Positions 1-8,507 of a DNA stretch of 64,000 nucleotides are shown one piece after another. The notes beneath the pieces are model-generated. The model had not been told where the DNA came from and did not search any database. It was given only the letters and a program-made list of their open reading frames with translations. The stretch's first letter is position 1. Every line of letters begins with the position of its first letter. The DNA is from Enterococcus sp. RIT-PI-f (lineage in GTDB: Bacteria > Bacillota > Bacilli > Lactobacillales > Enterococcaceae), in assembly GCF_001297065.1 (NCBI RefSeq), contig NZ_LHOX01000005.1, positions 1 to 64,000 on the forward strand, read 5' to 3'. The position numbers were made by a program, and so were the translations under genes.

Positions 1-2
1 AA

Positions 3-120
3 GAAAAAAATAAAAGGCAATATGCCCTAATTGTCGGTTTTCGAGCTACCAACGGTAACCATCATACCGAACGGCATTCATCACCCACCTATAGAGGATG
101 GGCGACTTCTGCCTGTGTTG
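3..120 (-). ncRNA. Candidate structured RNA or leader, unassigned
   Basis: On the minus strand this gene-free edge can fold into several short hairpins: CCCATC with GGTGGG (about 88-106), TGCC-GTTC-GGTA (about 67-78) and a final stem AGGGCA-TAT-TGCCTT at 14-28. The last stem is followed by an almost unbroken run of Us (positions 15 down to 1), which looks like an intrinsic terminator. It could be a small RNA or the regulatory leader of a gene lying to the left of the window. I compared it by eye with M-box, FMN, TPP, SRP and tmRNA signatures and found no match. Confidence 0.25.
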
Positions 121-160
121 AGTTAAAAGACTTTCAAAAGACTGAATGTATAGATAAAAG

Positions 161-206
161 AAACCACCAACTAGCAGCATCTCTGACGATAGTTGGCAGT
201 TTTTAT
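161..206 (-). terminator. Terminator after the CDF exporter
   Basis: Inverted repeat CCAACTA (167-173) / TAGTTGG (190-196) with T-rich sequence on both sides, so it could act in both directions. It lies just downstream of the minus-strand exporter gene. Confidence 0.6.
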
Positions 207-227
207 TGCTATCTTCCAGCGACGATC

Positions 228-1097
228 CTAGGCCGGTTCAATATGCACATCCGTATCAAATACTTGGAATCGTTCGGCTAGCATGCATTCTATTTCATCC
301 GCCACTCGATGGCTTTCTTCGACGGTCAAGGTTTTCTCCATCGCGATCACCACATCTACAAAGACATTGGCGCCATACATCCGTCCACGAATCGATTTGA
401 CCGACAAGACCTCCGGTAATCTCGCAATGGCTTGCTCATACTGCAGGACCAAAGCGTCATCGAATCCATCAGATAATGAAAAAGCACTTTCGCGAAAAAT
501 ATCGATGGCTGTTTTTAAGATCAAAATTGCCACCACGATTGCTGTCAGACTATCTAGCCAACCTAACCCAAATGAAGCAGCGAAAATAGCGATTGCCGTG
601 CCTATACTGGTCCAAGCATCACTGCGATTGTCCTTGGCAGCTGCTAAAAGTGCCGAGCTTTTGACTGCAGCAGCCAAATTTTTATTATAAAAGTAGACAC
701 CATACATCAGGATTGCCGAGACGATTCCGACGACCGCCGCCACCATATCTGGACTTTCTGTTTCACCAGCAATGATCGTTTGAATCGATGAAATCAAGAC
801 TTGTGCACCCACGGCGAGCATAATCAAAGATGTCACAAGACTAGCAACATTTTCAGCTTTCCAATGGCCGTATTTGTGTTCTTTATCCGCTGGCTTCTGT
901 GCGACCCGTAAGCCAATCAACACAGCGATGGACGCGATAATGTCTGTTGCATTATTCAATCCATCCGCCCAGAGTGCTTCAGAATTGGCAAAACGTCCTA
1001 TCAGCAATTTAGCAGCTGATACCACTATATAAGCGGCTATGCTGATCAAGGCGCCTTTTTCAGCCTTCTTTAATTCTTCATACCTTGCTTGATTCAT
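228..1097 (-). CDS. CDF family cation exporter, probably Mn2+ (MntE-like)
   Basis: A 289-residue cation diffusion facilitator that exports a divalent metal across the membrane by proton exchange. The N-terminal two thirds hold about six membrane segments; the last 80 or so residues form the cytoplasmic dimerisation domain ending in DVHIEP. The metal-site residues are informative: helix 2 has ADGLNNATD and helix 5 has DNRSD. Zinc-type members usually carry HxxxD in helix 5, whereas DxxxD with an Asn in helix 2 is typical of manganese exporters such as streptococcal MntE. GGAGGGATAAG precedes the ATG. It appears monocistronic, with a terminator behind it. Family assignment is firm; Mn2+ specificity is inferred from those residues. 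Confidence 0.85.
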   Translation of the reverse strand: MNQARYEELKKAEKGALISIAAYIVVSAAKLLIGRFANSEALWADGLNNATDIIASIAVLIGLRVAQKPADKEHKYGHWKAENVASLVTSLIMLAVGAQVLISSIQTIIAGETESPDMVAAVVGIVSAILMYGVYFYNKNLAAAVKSSALLAAAKDNRSDAWTSIGTAIAIFAASFGLGWLDSLTAIVVAILILKTAIDIFRESAFSLSDGFDDALVLQYEQAIARLPEVLSVKSIRGRMYGANVFVDVVIAMEKTLTVEESHRVADEIECMLAERFQVFDTDVHIEPA

Positions 1098-1233
1098 CTT
1101 ATCCCTCCATTAGTCAATTTGAAAATAATAACTGAAAATTTCAACCGTTGCATCATTTATTTGAGAGAATTAATCATTTAGGAATGGCAAACATTCACTT
1201 CTCGTTGCACGAATTTACAGCATCGCTACTACC

Positions 1234-1303
1234 AAAAAAAGTGATATGGCAGGGCTGCCTTTGTTTTCCTGTAAAAACAAGGCGCTGTCATATCACTTTT
1301 TTT
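1234..1303 (-). terminator. Strong bidirectional terminator
   Basis: Long inverted repeat GTGATATG..CAG (from 1241) with its complement ending at 1296, flanked by A7 and T7 tracts. It ends the minus-strand reductase transcript and could also stop plus-strand readthrough. Confidence 0.85.
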
Positions 1304-1328
1304 ACCTAATAAATACGATTCAATTGAC

Positions 1329-2354
1329 CTATTCGTTGACCAGCAATTGGTGGTTCATCTCGCTGAATTTCTCATTATGAGAAGAGACCATCGCTTGCGG
1401 TACACTTGCTGGATCAAGATAATGTTTGATTTGATTAATTGCTTGTGCGGCATCTTGAAACGCACCTGCCAACAAATTGACTTTACCAGCAAAATAATGG
1501 ATATCCCCTGCTGCAAAGACACCTGGATGACTGGTTTTCGTCGGAATGTCACAGTTTAAATAAAAATCTTCATGTTTTGCCAGATCAAAGGATACTCGAT
1601 CAAGCAATGCACTGTCGCGATCATAACCATGCTGGATCAACAGATGATCACAAAGATAATCAATGCGTTCTTGCGTTTGACTATTTTTCAGAGTCAAGAT
1701 CATATTGAAAGTATCGGCCTGATTGACACCATCGATGGTATGATTCATGATCACATGGATACCTTCCGTGTTTAACTTCTTGACCTGTGCTTCATGGGCT
1801 TTCAGGTGTTCACCACGATAACATAAAGTAACCTTCGCACCATAAGAAGCAGCTTCGATCGCGTAATCGACAGCCGCATCGCCACCACCAGAAATCACCA
1901 AATGTTTGCCATTGATGGCTTGCTGATCAGGAAATTGATAATGAATAAAATCATCGACATTATTATGGATGAAACAAGGTAATTTTTGTGGGGAAACCAC
2001 ACCACCGCCAATACAGACCAGTACGGTGCGGCCGACATGTGTTCTGCCTAAATCATCTTCTGCATAGAACAAATCATTTTCTTTCGTTAAGGCAACGATT
2101 TTGGTTTTCGTATAGACAGTTGGATTGAATAATTTCGCTTGTTCAATCAACTGTTCTTTGACTTTCTTCCCTTTGGTTGGGGGCAGAGCACCCACATCCC
2201 AGACCATCTTCTCAGGGTAAAAATTGATTTTACCGCCTAATTCTGCTTGTGCTTCAAAGATCGCAACAGATAGGTCGCGTAACCCTGCATAAAAACTAGC
2301 ATATAAGCCAGTCGGTCCACCGCCGATAATTAAGACATCCATGATTGTTGACAT
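1329..2354 (-). CDS. Ferredoxin/flavodoxin--NADP+ reductase, YumC type
   Basis: A 341-residue FAD- and NAD(P)H-binding reductase of the thioredoxin-reductase-like FNR2 family, which moves electrons between NADPH and ferredoxin or flavodoxin. An FAD-binding GGGPTGLYAS motif lies near residue 10, a nucleotide-binding SGGGDAAVDYA near 160, and the FAD-contacting GVFAAGDI near 295. The CxxC of true thioredoxin reductase is absent, which separates it from TrxB. The ATG at 2352-2354 follows AGGGAGGTAA at good spacing. A Fur-like box lies 20 bp upstream of the start, suggesting iron-dependent expression. It stands alone and divergent from the hydrolase/mprF unit. Confidence 0.9.
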   Translation of the reverse strand: MSTIMDVLIIGGGPTGLYASFYAGLRDLSVAIFEAQAELGGKINFYPEKMVWDVGALPPTKGKKVKEQLIEQAKLFNPTVYTKTKIVALTKENDLFYAEDDLGRTHVGRTVLVCIGGGVVSPQKLPCFIHNNVDDFIHYQFPDQQAINGKHLVISGGGDAAVDYAIEAASYGAKVTLCYRGEHLKAHEAQVKKLNTEGIHVIMNHTIDGVNQADTFNMILTLKNSQTQERIDYLCDHLLIQHGYDRDSALLDRVSFDLAKHEDFYLNCDIPTKTSHPGVFAAGDIHYFAGKVNLLAGAFQDAAQAINQIKHYLDPASVPQAMVSSHNEKFSEMNHQLLVNE

Positions 2355-2373
2355 CGCTGTTTACCTCCCTAAA

Positions 2374-2388
2374 TGAAAATCATTCTCA
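2374..2388 (-). promoter_or_regulatory. Fur-like box
   Basis: TGAAAATCATTCTCA matches the 7-1-7 Fur/PerR-class consensus TGATAATNATTATCA with two mismatches. It sits directly upstream of the reductase ribosome binding site. Iron regulation is the simplest reading; PerR cannot be excluded. Confidence 0.6.
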
Positions 2389-2528
2389 ATTGATTACTTG
2401 AAATTATAGACAACTTACTTACATTTGTAAAGAATTTTCTGAATATATTTTCAAATAATGATGGTTTGTTTAACGTTGTGCTGATTGAAAAAAACCAGAT
2501 ATTTTTCTAAGAATATGCTGATATTCAT

Positions 2529-2558
2529 TTGTGATAGCGACTGGATTCAAGGTATACT
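2529..2558 (+). promoter_or_regulatory. Promoter of the hydrolase-mprF operon
   Basis: -35 TTGTGA (2529-2534), 18-bp spacer, -10 TATACT (2553-2558). It rules out the upstream GTG at 2531 as start, because that codon lies inside the promoter; ATG 2579 follows AGGTGAA. Confidence 0.6.
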
Positions 2559-2578
2559 CATATAAAGTAGGTGAAATA

Positions 2579-3304
2579 ATGGAAGTAGAAAAATGCTATG
2601 CTTCTTTGCAAGACGGCTCTGTTCTTTATTATGAAAAAATTGGTCATGGAGACCCACTCTTTTTGTTGCACGGCAACGGTGGCAGCAGTGCCTATTTCTC
2701 ACATCAGATTGCTGCACTCAGTGCCCAACATCAATTATTTTTGATCGATAGCCGCGGACACGGCAAGTCCACCAATCACCAAAAGAAAATGGACTTCTTT
2801 ATCATGGCAGATGACTTGATGGCCATTATAAAACAAGAAAAATTGACGAAAATCTCTCTACTAGGCTTTAGTGATGGTGCCAATTTAGCGATGGTCTTTT
2901 GTCATCGCTATCCTGAATTTGTCCACTGCTTGATTTTGAATTCAGGCAATACCGAACCACAAGGGGTTCGGCTGCTTTCACGAATTGGCAGTTTGATCCA
3001 ATATCTAATCGTTTGGTTATGTGCGCCATTTTCTAAAGGGATGAAAGGTTTTTTGCCGATCTTAGGCTTGCTCTTTCGGCCAATTGGTTTGACGACGACA
3101 GATTTGAATCACATCACTGTACCAACATTGATCTTAGTTGGCAAGCGTGATTCAATCAAATTATCCCATTCATTCTATATCGCCAATAGTATATCGAGCG
3201 CAAATTTCATGGTCGTCAAGGGCCAAGGTCATAGCTTTGCCCGAAAAAATCCGCAAGTATTCAATACAAAAGTATTGTCTTTTCTGGAAAAAGTTGGAGG
3301 TTGA
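2579..3304 (+). CDS. Alpha/beta hydrolase next to mprF, possible aminoacyl-PG hydrolase
   Basis: A 241-residue alpha/beta-fold serine hydrolase. It has the oxyanion loop HGNGGS, the nucleophile elbow GFSDG and the catalytic His in GQGHSF near the C-terminus. No signal peptide is evident. Its stop codon is one base away from the mprF start, so the two are translationally coupled. From memory, a hydrolase (AhyD) encoded beside the aminoacyl-phosphatidylglycerol synthase in Enterococcus faecium removes amino acids from aminoacyl-PG, and that gene order is conserved. Assigning this role here is inference from position, not from a recognised signature. Confidence 0.75.
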   Translation: MEVEKCYASLQDGSVLYYEKIGHGDPLFLLHGNGGSSAYFSHQIAALSAQHQLFLIDSRGHGKSTNHQKKMDFFIMADDLMAIIKQEKLTKISLLGFSDGANLAMVFCHRYPEFVHCLILNSGNTEPQGVRLLSRIGSLIQYLIVWLCAPFSKGMKGFLPILGLLFRPIGLTTTDLNHITVPTLILVGKRDSIKLSHSFYIANSISSANFMVVKGQGHSFARKNPQVFNTKVLSFLEKVGG

Positions 3305-3305
3305 C

Positions 3306-5846
3306 ATGAACGTCTTACAATGGATCAAAAAGAAACAAAAAATAGTAAAAACATTATTCTTGATCACAGTTGGTGTGATCGTCCTATTTGAAATCCTTTC
3401 TTTAAGTAAAACAATCTCTATCGATCAACTGCAATCGATTTTTGCTACCTTATCGATCGGTCAGTTATTCCTGATGGCTGTGATTGGATTGCTCTGTGTG
3501 CTGCCAATGATTGGTTATGATATCGTCCTCAATCGTATATTAGAACAGCATCTGCCAAAACCGTATCTATTAGAAACCAGCTGGATGATCAATTCTTTGA
3601 ATAACCTTGCTGGGTTTGGTGGGTTGATCAGTGTTGGGTTGCGTTCGCAATTTTACGGAAAAGAAAAAAAAGGCGCCGATGTGGCAAAAGCACTCTCGAA
3701 AATTTTCATATACTTGATGTTCGGTTTATCAATGCTCTCATTGATTGGCTTGCTTCTCCTGCTTTTTTATCCGGTATCTCCTTTTATTCATCAATACTGG
3801 ATTTGGCTTTTGGGGGGCAGTCTATACTTCCCAATCGTTTATCTTCTTAGTTTGTCGCAAAAAAACAGCTACTTAGGTAAAATGAAGCAACAGGATCGCT
3901 TGCTGTTAATTGCTACCTCTTTATTTGAGTGGACTGGTGTTTTTGTTTCATTTATTGCGATTGGCTGGTTGATGGGCATACATGTTGATGTCTGGCAATT
4001 ATTGCCTTTATTTATCGCTGCCTCGCTGATTGGGATCGTTTCAATGATTCCCGGGGAATTAGGTAGCTTTGATATCATGATGATCATGGGGATGAGCACC
4101 TTTCAAATTCCTAAAGAAACTGTCATCGCATGGCTGTTGTTATTCCGCTTGTTCTACTATGTGATTCCATTCTTGATCGGTATCGTTTTTTTCACAAAAA
4201 CACTTGGTACATCTTTTAATACCCGATTTGCTGGATTACCCAAAGAGTTAGGTTTGGAGATTGTCCACAAAATTGATGTATTTCTGTTGTATCTAACAGG
4301 AACGATGTTGGTTTTATCTGCCACGATTCCTGATGCCTTTGAGCACATCAAATGGCTGGCACATCTCAACCCAATACGACTCAACTTTATTTTGCAATAT
4401 CCGAGCATCATACTAGGATATCTGTTCATTGTGGCTGGCAGAGGCATCTCTGCTCGAGTTAAAAGAGCTTACTTCCCGACACTTACGTTGATAGGTGCAA
4501 CGATCATTTACGCATTTATCGGCGGCTTTCGCTTGTCGACTATGCTGTATTTGATCCTTCTATTGGCCATGATCATTCTATCTAAAACGGAATTATTCCG
4601 TCAGCAAATCGTTTACTCATGGGAAGCATTAACGATCGACGGTTTGCTGATGGGCTCATTGACGATCATGTATGTCGTGATAGGGATCTATAACATGCCT
4701 CGCCTTTATGGTCATCCCCATCATCACAACATTGATTTTCTCTTGTTCCCCTCGGAAAAACTGTGGCTGCAAGGCTTCGTTGCGATCCTGATCGTTGCGC
4801 TCGCCGTGATGTTTTTCGCACGCTACCTGATGGGACGCAAACATCAAATTGGCGTTGCACCGCAAACAGAAACCATTCACTCAGTATTAGAGACCTATGG
4901 CGGAAACAGTGATAGTCATCTCGTCTTTTTGCAAGATAAACAAGTTTTTTACTATCCAAACGAAACAGAACCAGAAGTCTTTTTCCAATTTGCGACGTGC
5001 AACAATAAGTGTTTGGTCATGGGTGATCCTTCAGGCAACAGGGCACATTTTCCTGAAGCCATTCAAGCATTTATTGAAGAAATGGATCAATGGCACTATC
5101 TCCCCGTTTTTTATGAAACAAGCGAAGAGATCGTCCTACTGCTGCATGAATTTGGCTATGACTTTATCAAGTTTGGTGAGAAAGCATTGGTCGATCTTTC
5201 AACCTTCACTTTATCGGGCAAGCGAATGAAGGGGCAGCGTGCCCTCAACAATAAAATTACCAAAGAAGGCTTCTCCTTCGATATCTTGCAGCCGCCTTTT
5301 TCGCAAGAAGTCTTTGGCGAATTAGAAGCTGTGTCCGATAAATGGTTAGATGGACGCAAAGAAAAAGGCTTTTCCTTAGGTTTTTATTCAGAGTCATACC
5401 TCAATCAGGCGCCTGTAGCTGTTGCCCGTAATCAAGCAGGGAAAGTGGTCGCATTTGCTTCTTTCATGCCAACGTATCAAGAATCAACTGCCTCCATTGA
5501 TTTGATGCGCTATGATCCGGAGCTGGCGCCAAGCGGCACCATGGATTACTTATTTATCCAACTCTTCGGCTATTTCCAAGAAGCTGGAAAACAGACCTTT
5601 GATTTGGGTATGGCGCCCCTTGCCAATGTGGGTACTTTCCGGTCGAGTTTTATTCAAGAGCGCATCGCCTATTTGATTTATAACTTTGGCTCACGCTTCT
5701 ATTCATTTGAAGGCTTGCGTGAGTACAAGCAAAAATATGCCGCTGTATGGCAACCGCGCTACACACTTTATTCTAGAGATAGTTGGCTAGGATATGTCAT
5801 GATCGCTCTCTTGATTGTGGATAATAAACCGATCAACCGTCCATAG
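3306..5846 (+). CDS. mprF: Aminoacyl-phosphatidylglycerol synthase/flippase, MprF family
   Basis: An 846-residue membrane enzyme that transfers an amino acid from tRNA to phosphatidylglycerol and flips the product outward, lowering negative surface charge and sensitivity to cationic peptides. Residues 1 to about 530 are multi-spanning (flippase domain); the rest is the cytosolic DUF2156 synthase domain with GDPSG, LMRYDPELAPSG and DLGMAPLANVG. The open frame extends upstream into the hydrolase gene, but ATG 3306 preceded by GGAGG is the credible start and gives normal family length. Substrate amino acid (Lys, Ala or Arg) cannot be read from sequence by eye. Enterococci often carry two mprF copies; only one is in this window. 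Confidence 0.93.
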   Translation: MNVLQWIKKKQKIVKTLFLITVGVIVLFEILSLSKTISIDQLQSIFATLSIGQLFLMAVIGLLCVLPMIGYDIVLNRILEQHLPKPYLLETSWMINSLNNLAGFGGLISVGLRSQFYGKEKKGADVAKALSKIFIYLMFGLSMLSLIGLLLLLFYPVSPFIHQYWIWLLGGSLYFPIVYLLSLSQKNSYLGKMKQQDRLLLIATSLFEWTGVFVSFIAIGWLMGIHVDVWQLLPLFIAASLIGIVSMIPGELGSFDIMMIMGMSTFQIPKETVIAWLLLFRLFYYVIPFLIGIVFFTKTLGTSFNTRFAGLPKELGLEIVHKIDVFLLYLTGTMLVLSATIPDAFEHIKWLAHLNPIRLNFILQYPSIILGYLFIVAGRGISARVKRAYFPTLTLIGATIIYAFIGGFRLSTMLYLILLLAMIILSKTELFRQQIVYSWEALTIDGLLMGSLTIMYVVIGIYNMPRLYGHPHHHNIDFLLFPSEKLWLQGFVAILIVALAVMFFARYLMGRKHQIGVAPQTETIHSVLETYGGNSDSHLVFLQDKQVFYYPNETEPEVFFQFATCNNKCLVMGDPSGNRAHFPEAIQAFIEEMDQWHYLPVFYETSEEIVLLLHEFGYDFIKFGEKALVDLSTFTLSGKRMKGQRALNNKITKEGFSFDILQPPFSQEVFGELEAVSDKWLDGRKEKGFSLGFYSESYLNQAPVAVARNQAGKVVAFASFMPTYQESTASIDLMRYDPELAPSGTMDYLFIQLFGYFQEAGKQTFDLGMAPLANVGTFRSSFIQERIAYLIYNFGSRFYSFEGLREYKQKYAAVWQPRYTLYSRDSWLGYVMIALLIVDNKPINRP

Positions 5847-5877
5847 TTCCATCTTGACTGATGAATCGAACAAGAAA

Positions 5878-5906
5878 GGATCTTAGCTCGCTAAGGTTCT
5901 TTTTTT
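5878..5906 (+). terminator. Terminator after mprF
   Basis: Stem GGATCTTAG / CTAAGGTTC around a CTCG loop, followed by T7. Confidence 0.8.
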
Positions 5907-5965
5907 GTTATAGTCTTTTCACGCATCACCTGAGCACTTCATTTGCAAGAAGGAATTAAATTGCG

Positions 5966-5980
5966 TACAATTAAATTGTA
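5966..5980 (+). promoter_or_regulatory. OhrR operator
   Basis: Perfect palindrome TACAATTAAATTGTA, identical to the OhrR half-operator known from Bacillus subtilis, upstream of ohr. A degenerate second copy (AATTAAATTG, about 5954-5963) precedes it. This supports peroxide-responsive self-regulation of ohr-ohrR. Confidence 0.85.
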
Positions 5981-6008
5981 AAAAATAAACTTTTGGAGTG
6001 ATTATCTG

Positions 6009-6419
6009 ATGAAAAAAATGTATTCTACAAAAATGATCAATACTGGTGGCCGTTCTGGTGAAGTGCATAGCCCTGATCACTCACTTGAATTAAATATCGC
6101 AGCACCCGGCAAACGTGTTGAAAATGCCACAAACCCTGAACAATTATTTGCTGCTGGTTTCGCTGCATGCTTTAACAGTGCCTTAGACTTAGTCAAATCA
6201 AGCAAAGGCATCAAAGGTGCTTCAACTGTGGCTGCACAAGTTTCTCTTTATGCAGAAAGTGAATCAAGTTTTGTTTTAGGTGTTGAACTTGAAGGTTCGA
6301 TTGAAGGATTGTCTTTAGAAGAAACACAAGAATTGTTAGAAGTTGCCCACACAGTCTGTCCCTATTCAAAAGCAACTGCTGGCAATATCGATGTGACAGT
6401 GAAAGCTGTCGAAGCGTAG
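6009..6419 (+). CDS. ohr: Organic hydroperoxide resistance protein (Ohr)
   Basis: A 136-residue OsmC/Ohr-family thiol peroxidase that reduces organic hydroperoxides in the cytosol. The two reactive cysteines are visible at Cys54 (GFAACFNSAL) and Cys117 (AHTVCPYSKAT), the arrangement specific to Ohr rather than OsmC. The ATG follows GGAGTG. It is the first gene of a two-gene operon with its own sensor-repressor six bases downstream, and the operator lies just upstream. Confidence 0.95.
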   Translation: MKKMYSTKMINTGGRSGEVHSPDHSLELNIAAPGKRVENATNPEQLFAAGFAACFNSALDLVKSSKGIKGASTVAAQVSLYAESESSFVLGVELEGSIEGLSLEETQELLEVAHTVCPYSKATAGNIDVTVKAVEA

Positions 6420-6425
6420 TCTCTC

Positions 6426-6896
6426 ATGTCTGAAGACAGACACACGGCATTGAATGACACAACACCCTTCAATGCACTCGCATTAGAAAATCAGCTCTGC
6501 TTCTCGCTTTATGCTGCATCTAAGGAAATCATCAAGCAGTATAAACCCTTATTGGCCCCATTACACATCACCTATACTCAATATCTTGTGATGTTGGTTT
6601 TATGGGAACATGACGACTTGTCTGTCAAAGAACTAGGCAGCCATTTATGCTTAGATTCAGGGACATTGACACCCGTACTCAAAAAATTGCAAGATAAACA
6701 ATTGCTTGATCGCATACGGGATCAACGAGATGAACGCAGTGTCGTCATCTCATTGACAGATGAAGGGCGTGCACTACAGAGTAAAGCTGCAGACATTCCC
6801 AAAAAATTACTTGCCCTCTTTCCATTGACCGCAACGGAAGCAGCCACATTACAGATGTTGGCAGGCAAACTAGTTCAGGGCAGCAGTGATATATAA
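6426..6896 (+). CDS. ohrR: MarR-family organic peroxide sensor OhrR
   Basis: A 156-residue winged-helix repressor. The N-terminal LENQLCFSLYA carries the sensing cysteine (Cys25) whose oxidation releases OhrR from DNA, and the DNA-binding core LGSHLCLDSGTLTPVLKKL with the wing DQRDERSV is typical. No further cysteine pairs with Cys25 in the usual two-Cys position, suggesting the one-Cys mechanism of B. subtilis OhrR. No clear Shine-Dalgarno precedes the ATG, so translation probably depends on coupling with ohr. Confidence 0.93.
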   Translation: MSEDRHTALNDTTPFNALALENQLCFSLYAASKEIIKQYKPLLAPLHITYTQYLVMLVLWEHDDLSVKELGSHLCLDSGTLTPVLKKLQDKQLLDRIRDQRDERSVVISLTDEGRALQSKAADIPKKLLALFPLTATEAATLQMLAGKLVQGSSDI

Positions 6897-6900
6897 CGAA

Positions 6901-6951
6901 AAACTATACCTTTCGATTCTCTATCAGAGAAAAGAAAGGTATAGTTTTTTT
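6901..6951 (+). terminator. Terminator after ohrR (bidirectional)
   Basis: Stem AAACTATACCTTTC / GAAAGGTATAGTTT followed by T8; the A-rich left flank lets it also serve the convergent BlaI-type gene. Confidence 0.85.
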
Positions 6952-6999
6952 ATGATTTAACCAAACACGCCACTGTACGATAGATCATAGAAAATAGGT

Positions 7000-7365
7000 T
7001 TATGAAGCTTTGTCACATTTGGCCTCATCAATCATGACTAAAAGTTTCTGACAAATTTCAGGAGAATCGATTGACTGAATAACATTTTTAATCAAAGCCT
7101 GATGCTGATCGCCAGTCAGCAATTGTTGAAAGACATCATGTTCAGTCACCGCGGGTTGGAACCTTCTAGCCAAAACTGATCCGCTCATCTTGATGCTTTC
7201 AATCTCTAAAATGCCATGATTCAATAATTTCCGGATGACCGCCAGGACAGTATTGCGATTCATCCCAAATCGTTCACTAAATTCCGCACAACATAGTGGT
7301 TCAGAGGTTGACCAAAAGCGAACCAGAACCTCCCACTCTTTCTTTGAAAAATCTAAATAATCCAT
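7000..7365 (-). CDS. BlaI/CopY-type winged-helix transcriptional regulator
   Basis: A 121-residue protein whose first 80 residues read as a BlaI/MecI/CopY winged helix (FSKKEWEVLVRFW, then FSERFGMNRNTVLAVIRKLL). The C-terminal part is short and ends in KCDKAS; the CopY CxCx4CxC metal motif is absent and only scattered cysteines are present, so a copper role is not supported. The open frame reaches back to a TTG at 7401, but GGAGGAGG six bases before ATG 7365 fixes the start. No beta-lactamase, BlaR or copper ATPase gene lies nearby, so its target is unknown. Confidence 0.7.
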   Translation of the reverse strand: MDYLDFSKKEWEVLVRFWSTSEPLCCAEFSERFGMNRNTVLAVIRKLLNHGILEIESIKMSGSVLARRFQPAVTEHDVFQQLLTGDQHQALIKNVIQSIDSPEICQKLLVMIDEAKCDKAS

Positions 7366-7561
7366 AAAATCCTCCTCCAAATTCCCTTCTTCCTCATTCA
7401 AGAATAAATGACCATCTTTATGATAGACATTCTAAGTACCGTTTTAGGCACATCTTTTTTAACTACACTTATAATAACTTATTTTTAACCTATATTCAAA
7501 AGTATTTTTCATCATTTTGAATAATATTAAAGTTATTTTAAGTATTGACGTTTGATTACGC

Positions 7562-7930
7562 TTAAATAATCGTAAAAATCAAGCTTTCATGGGGTGTTTC
7601 ATTCATCGCATACCCACAAAGTTCTTTGTTGATGGTGAGATAGTCTTTTTCAACCATTTGGATGAGTTCTTCTTCAGCCAAATCTAGATCAGCGATTGAC
7701 AATAAAGAGTCCAACAAAACAAAGCGCGCATCCAATCCCATTAATATTGGATACACAGACCAAAAATTTTTTCCATTGATTTCCGATAAGGTTTGTTCGA
7801 ACTTTTTCTTCAACTCTACGATGTATTGTCCTATTAGGGAGTCAACTTGCAGCTCATTCACATGCAATTGTCGTGAGATCATCTGTTCAAAATAGTGATT
7901 TGTATTCATAAATAACTTCATTTTATCCAT
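7562..7930 (-). CDS. Hypothetical helical protein
   Basis: About 122 residues, soluble, predicted mostly helical, with no recognisable family. The start is either ATG 7930 or the TTG just before it; AAGGATG upstream fits both. It lies 196 bp upstream of the BlaI-type regulator on the same strand, so co-regulation is possible. The acidic, helical character recalls bacteriocin immunity proteins in size only; I see no motif to support that. Confidence 0.5.
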   Translation of the reverse strand: MDKMKLFMNTNHYFEQMISRQLHVNELQVDSLIGQYIVELKKKFEQTLSEINGKNFWSVYPILMGLDARFVLLDSLLSIADLDLAEEELIQMVEKDYLTINKELCGYAMNETPHESLIFTII

Positions 7931-8215
7931 CAATTTTTACATCCTTTGGCTTATATCGACAGCAATCTCGATATATTTTTTTCGTATTGATCAATAAACG
8001 GCATTTTCCGTTAATCATTAGGAATAGATCGTTCTTCATTATTTATATCATGTTGCTGGCCGTTTTTTTTATCAATTAATGCGTAAGTTCAATAAAAAAA
8101 TGAGAATATTGTTTTGTTCATGCGAAGCAAATTGGCTCCTTCAGCATATTTTCAGACATTCTGACAGTTTGCCGGTATAATAAATTTATAGACAAAAAGA
8201 AGGAGCGGATAAAAA

Positions 8216-8374
8216 ATGGGACATTTAACAAAACATACTACGACTGTTGGCACGACAAAAAAAGCACAAAAAGCACAGCGGATCGCTTCACTTGAAAAAT
8301 TCGTCAAATATAGCGGCTTTGCGCTAGCAGCCTTCTCTTTGATTCTCAAAATCGCCAAAGAACGCCAAAATTGA
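8216..8374 (+). CDS. Small basic protein of 52 residues
   Basis: A short gene with full transcription and translation signals: -10 TATAAT (8176-8181), AAGGAGCGG ahead of the ATG, and an intrinsic terminator 24 bp after the stop. The N-terminal half is rich in Thr, Lys and Gln (KHTTTVGTTKKAQKAQR); the C-terminal half has one hydrophobic or amphipathic stretch (YSGFALAAFSLILKIAK) ending in ERQN. It could sit on the membrane. The absence of a signal peptide cleavage site and of a leader Gly-Gly argues against a typical bacteriocin precursor. Function unknown. Confidence 0.65.
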   Translation: MGHLTKHTTTVGTTKKAQKAQRIASLEKFVKYSGFALAAFSLILKIAKERQN

Positions 8375-8397
8375 TTAAGGATTTCCTTTACTATTAT

Positions 8398-8423
8398 GCC
8401 CTCTCATGCGAGAGGGCTTTTTT
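8398..8423 (+). terminator. Terminator after the 52-residue gene
   Basis: Stem GCCCTCTC-ATGC-GAGAGGGC followed by T6. Confidence 0.85.
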
Positions 8424-8507
8424 ACGCTACGGAAACAATACCTTCAAAAGAATAGTTTTGGCCACCAAAGAGGCACTTTAATACTTCCATGTAAGTGGCA
8501 GCATGCG

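Noticed and set aside
3138-3305. 56-residue N-terminal extension of MprF
   Set aside because: It overlaps the hydrolase gene in another frame; GGAGG and ATG 3306 define the start.
8444-8507. Inverted repeat TTGGCCA / TGGCCAA as terminator of the LCP gene
   Set aside because: The loop is long, the repeat touches the stop codon and the U-tract is poor; not convincing enough to list.
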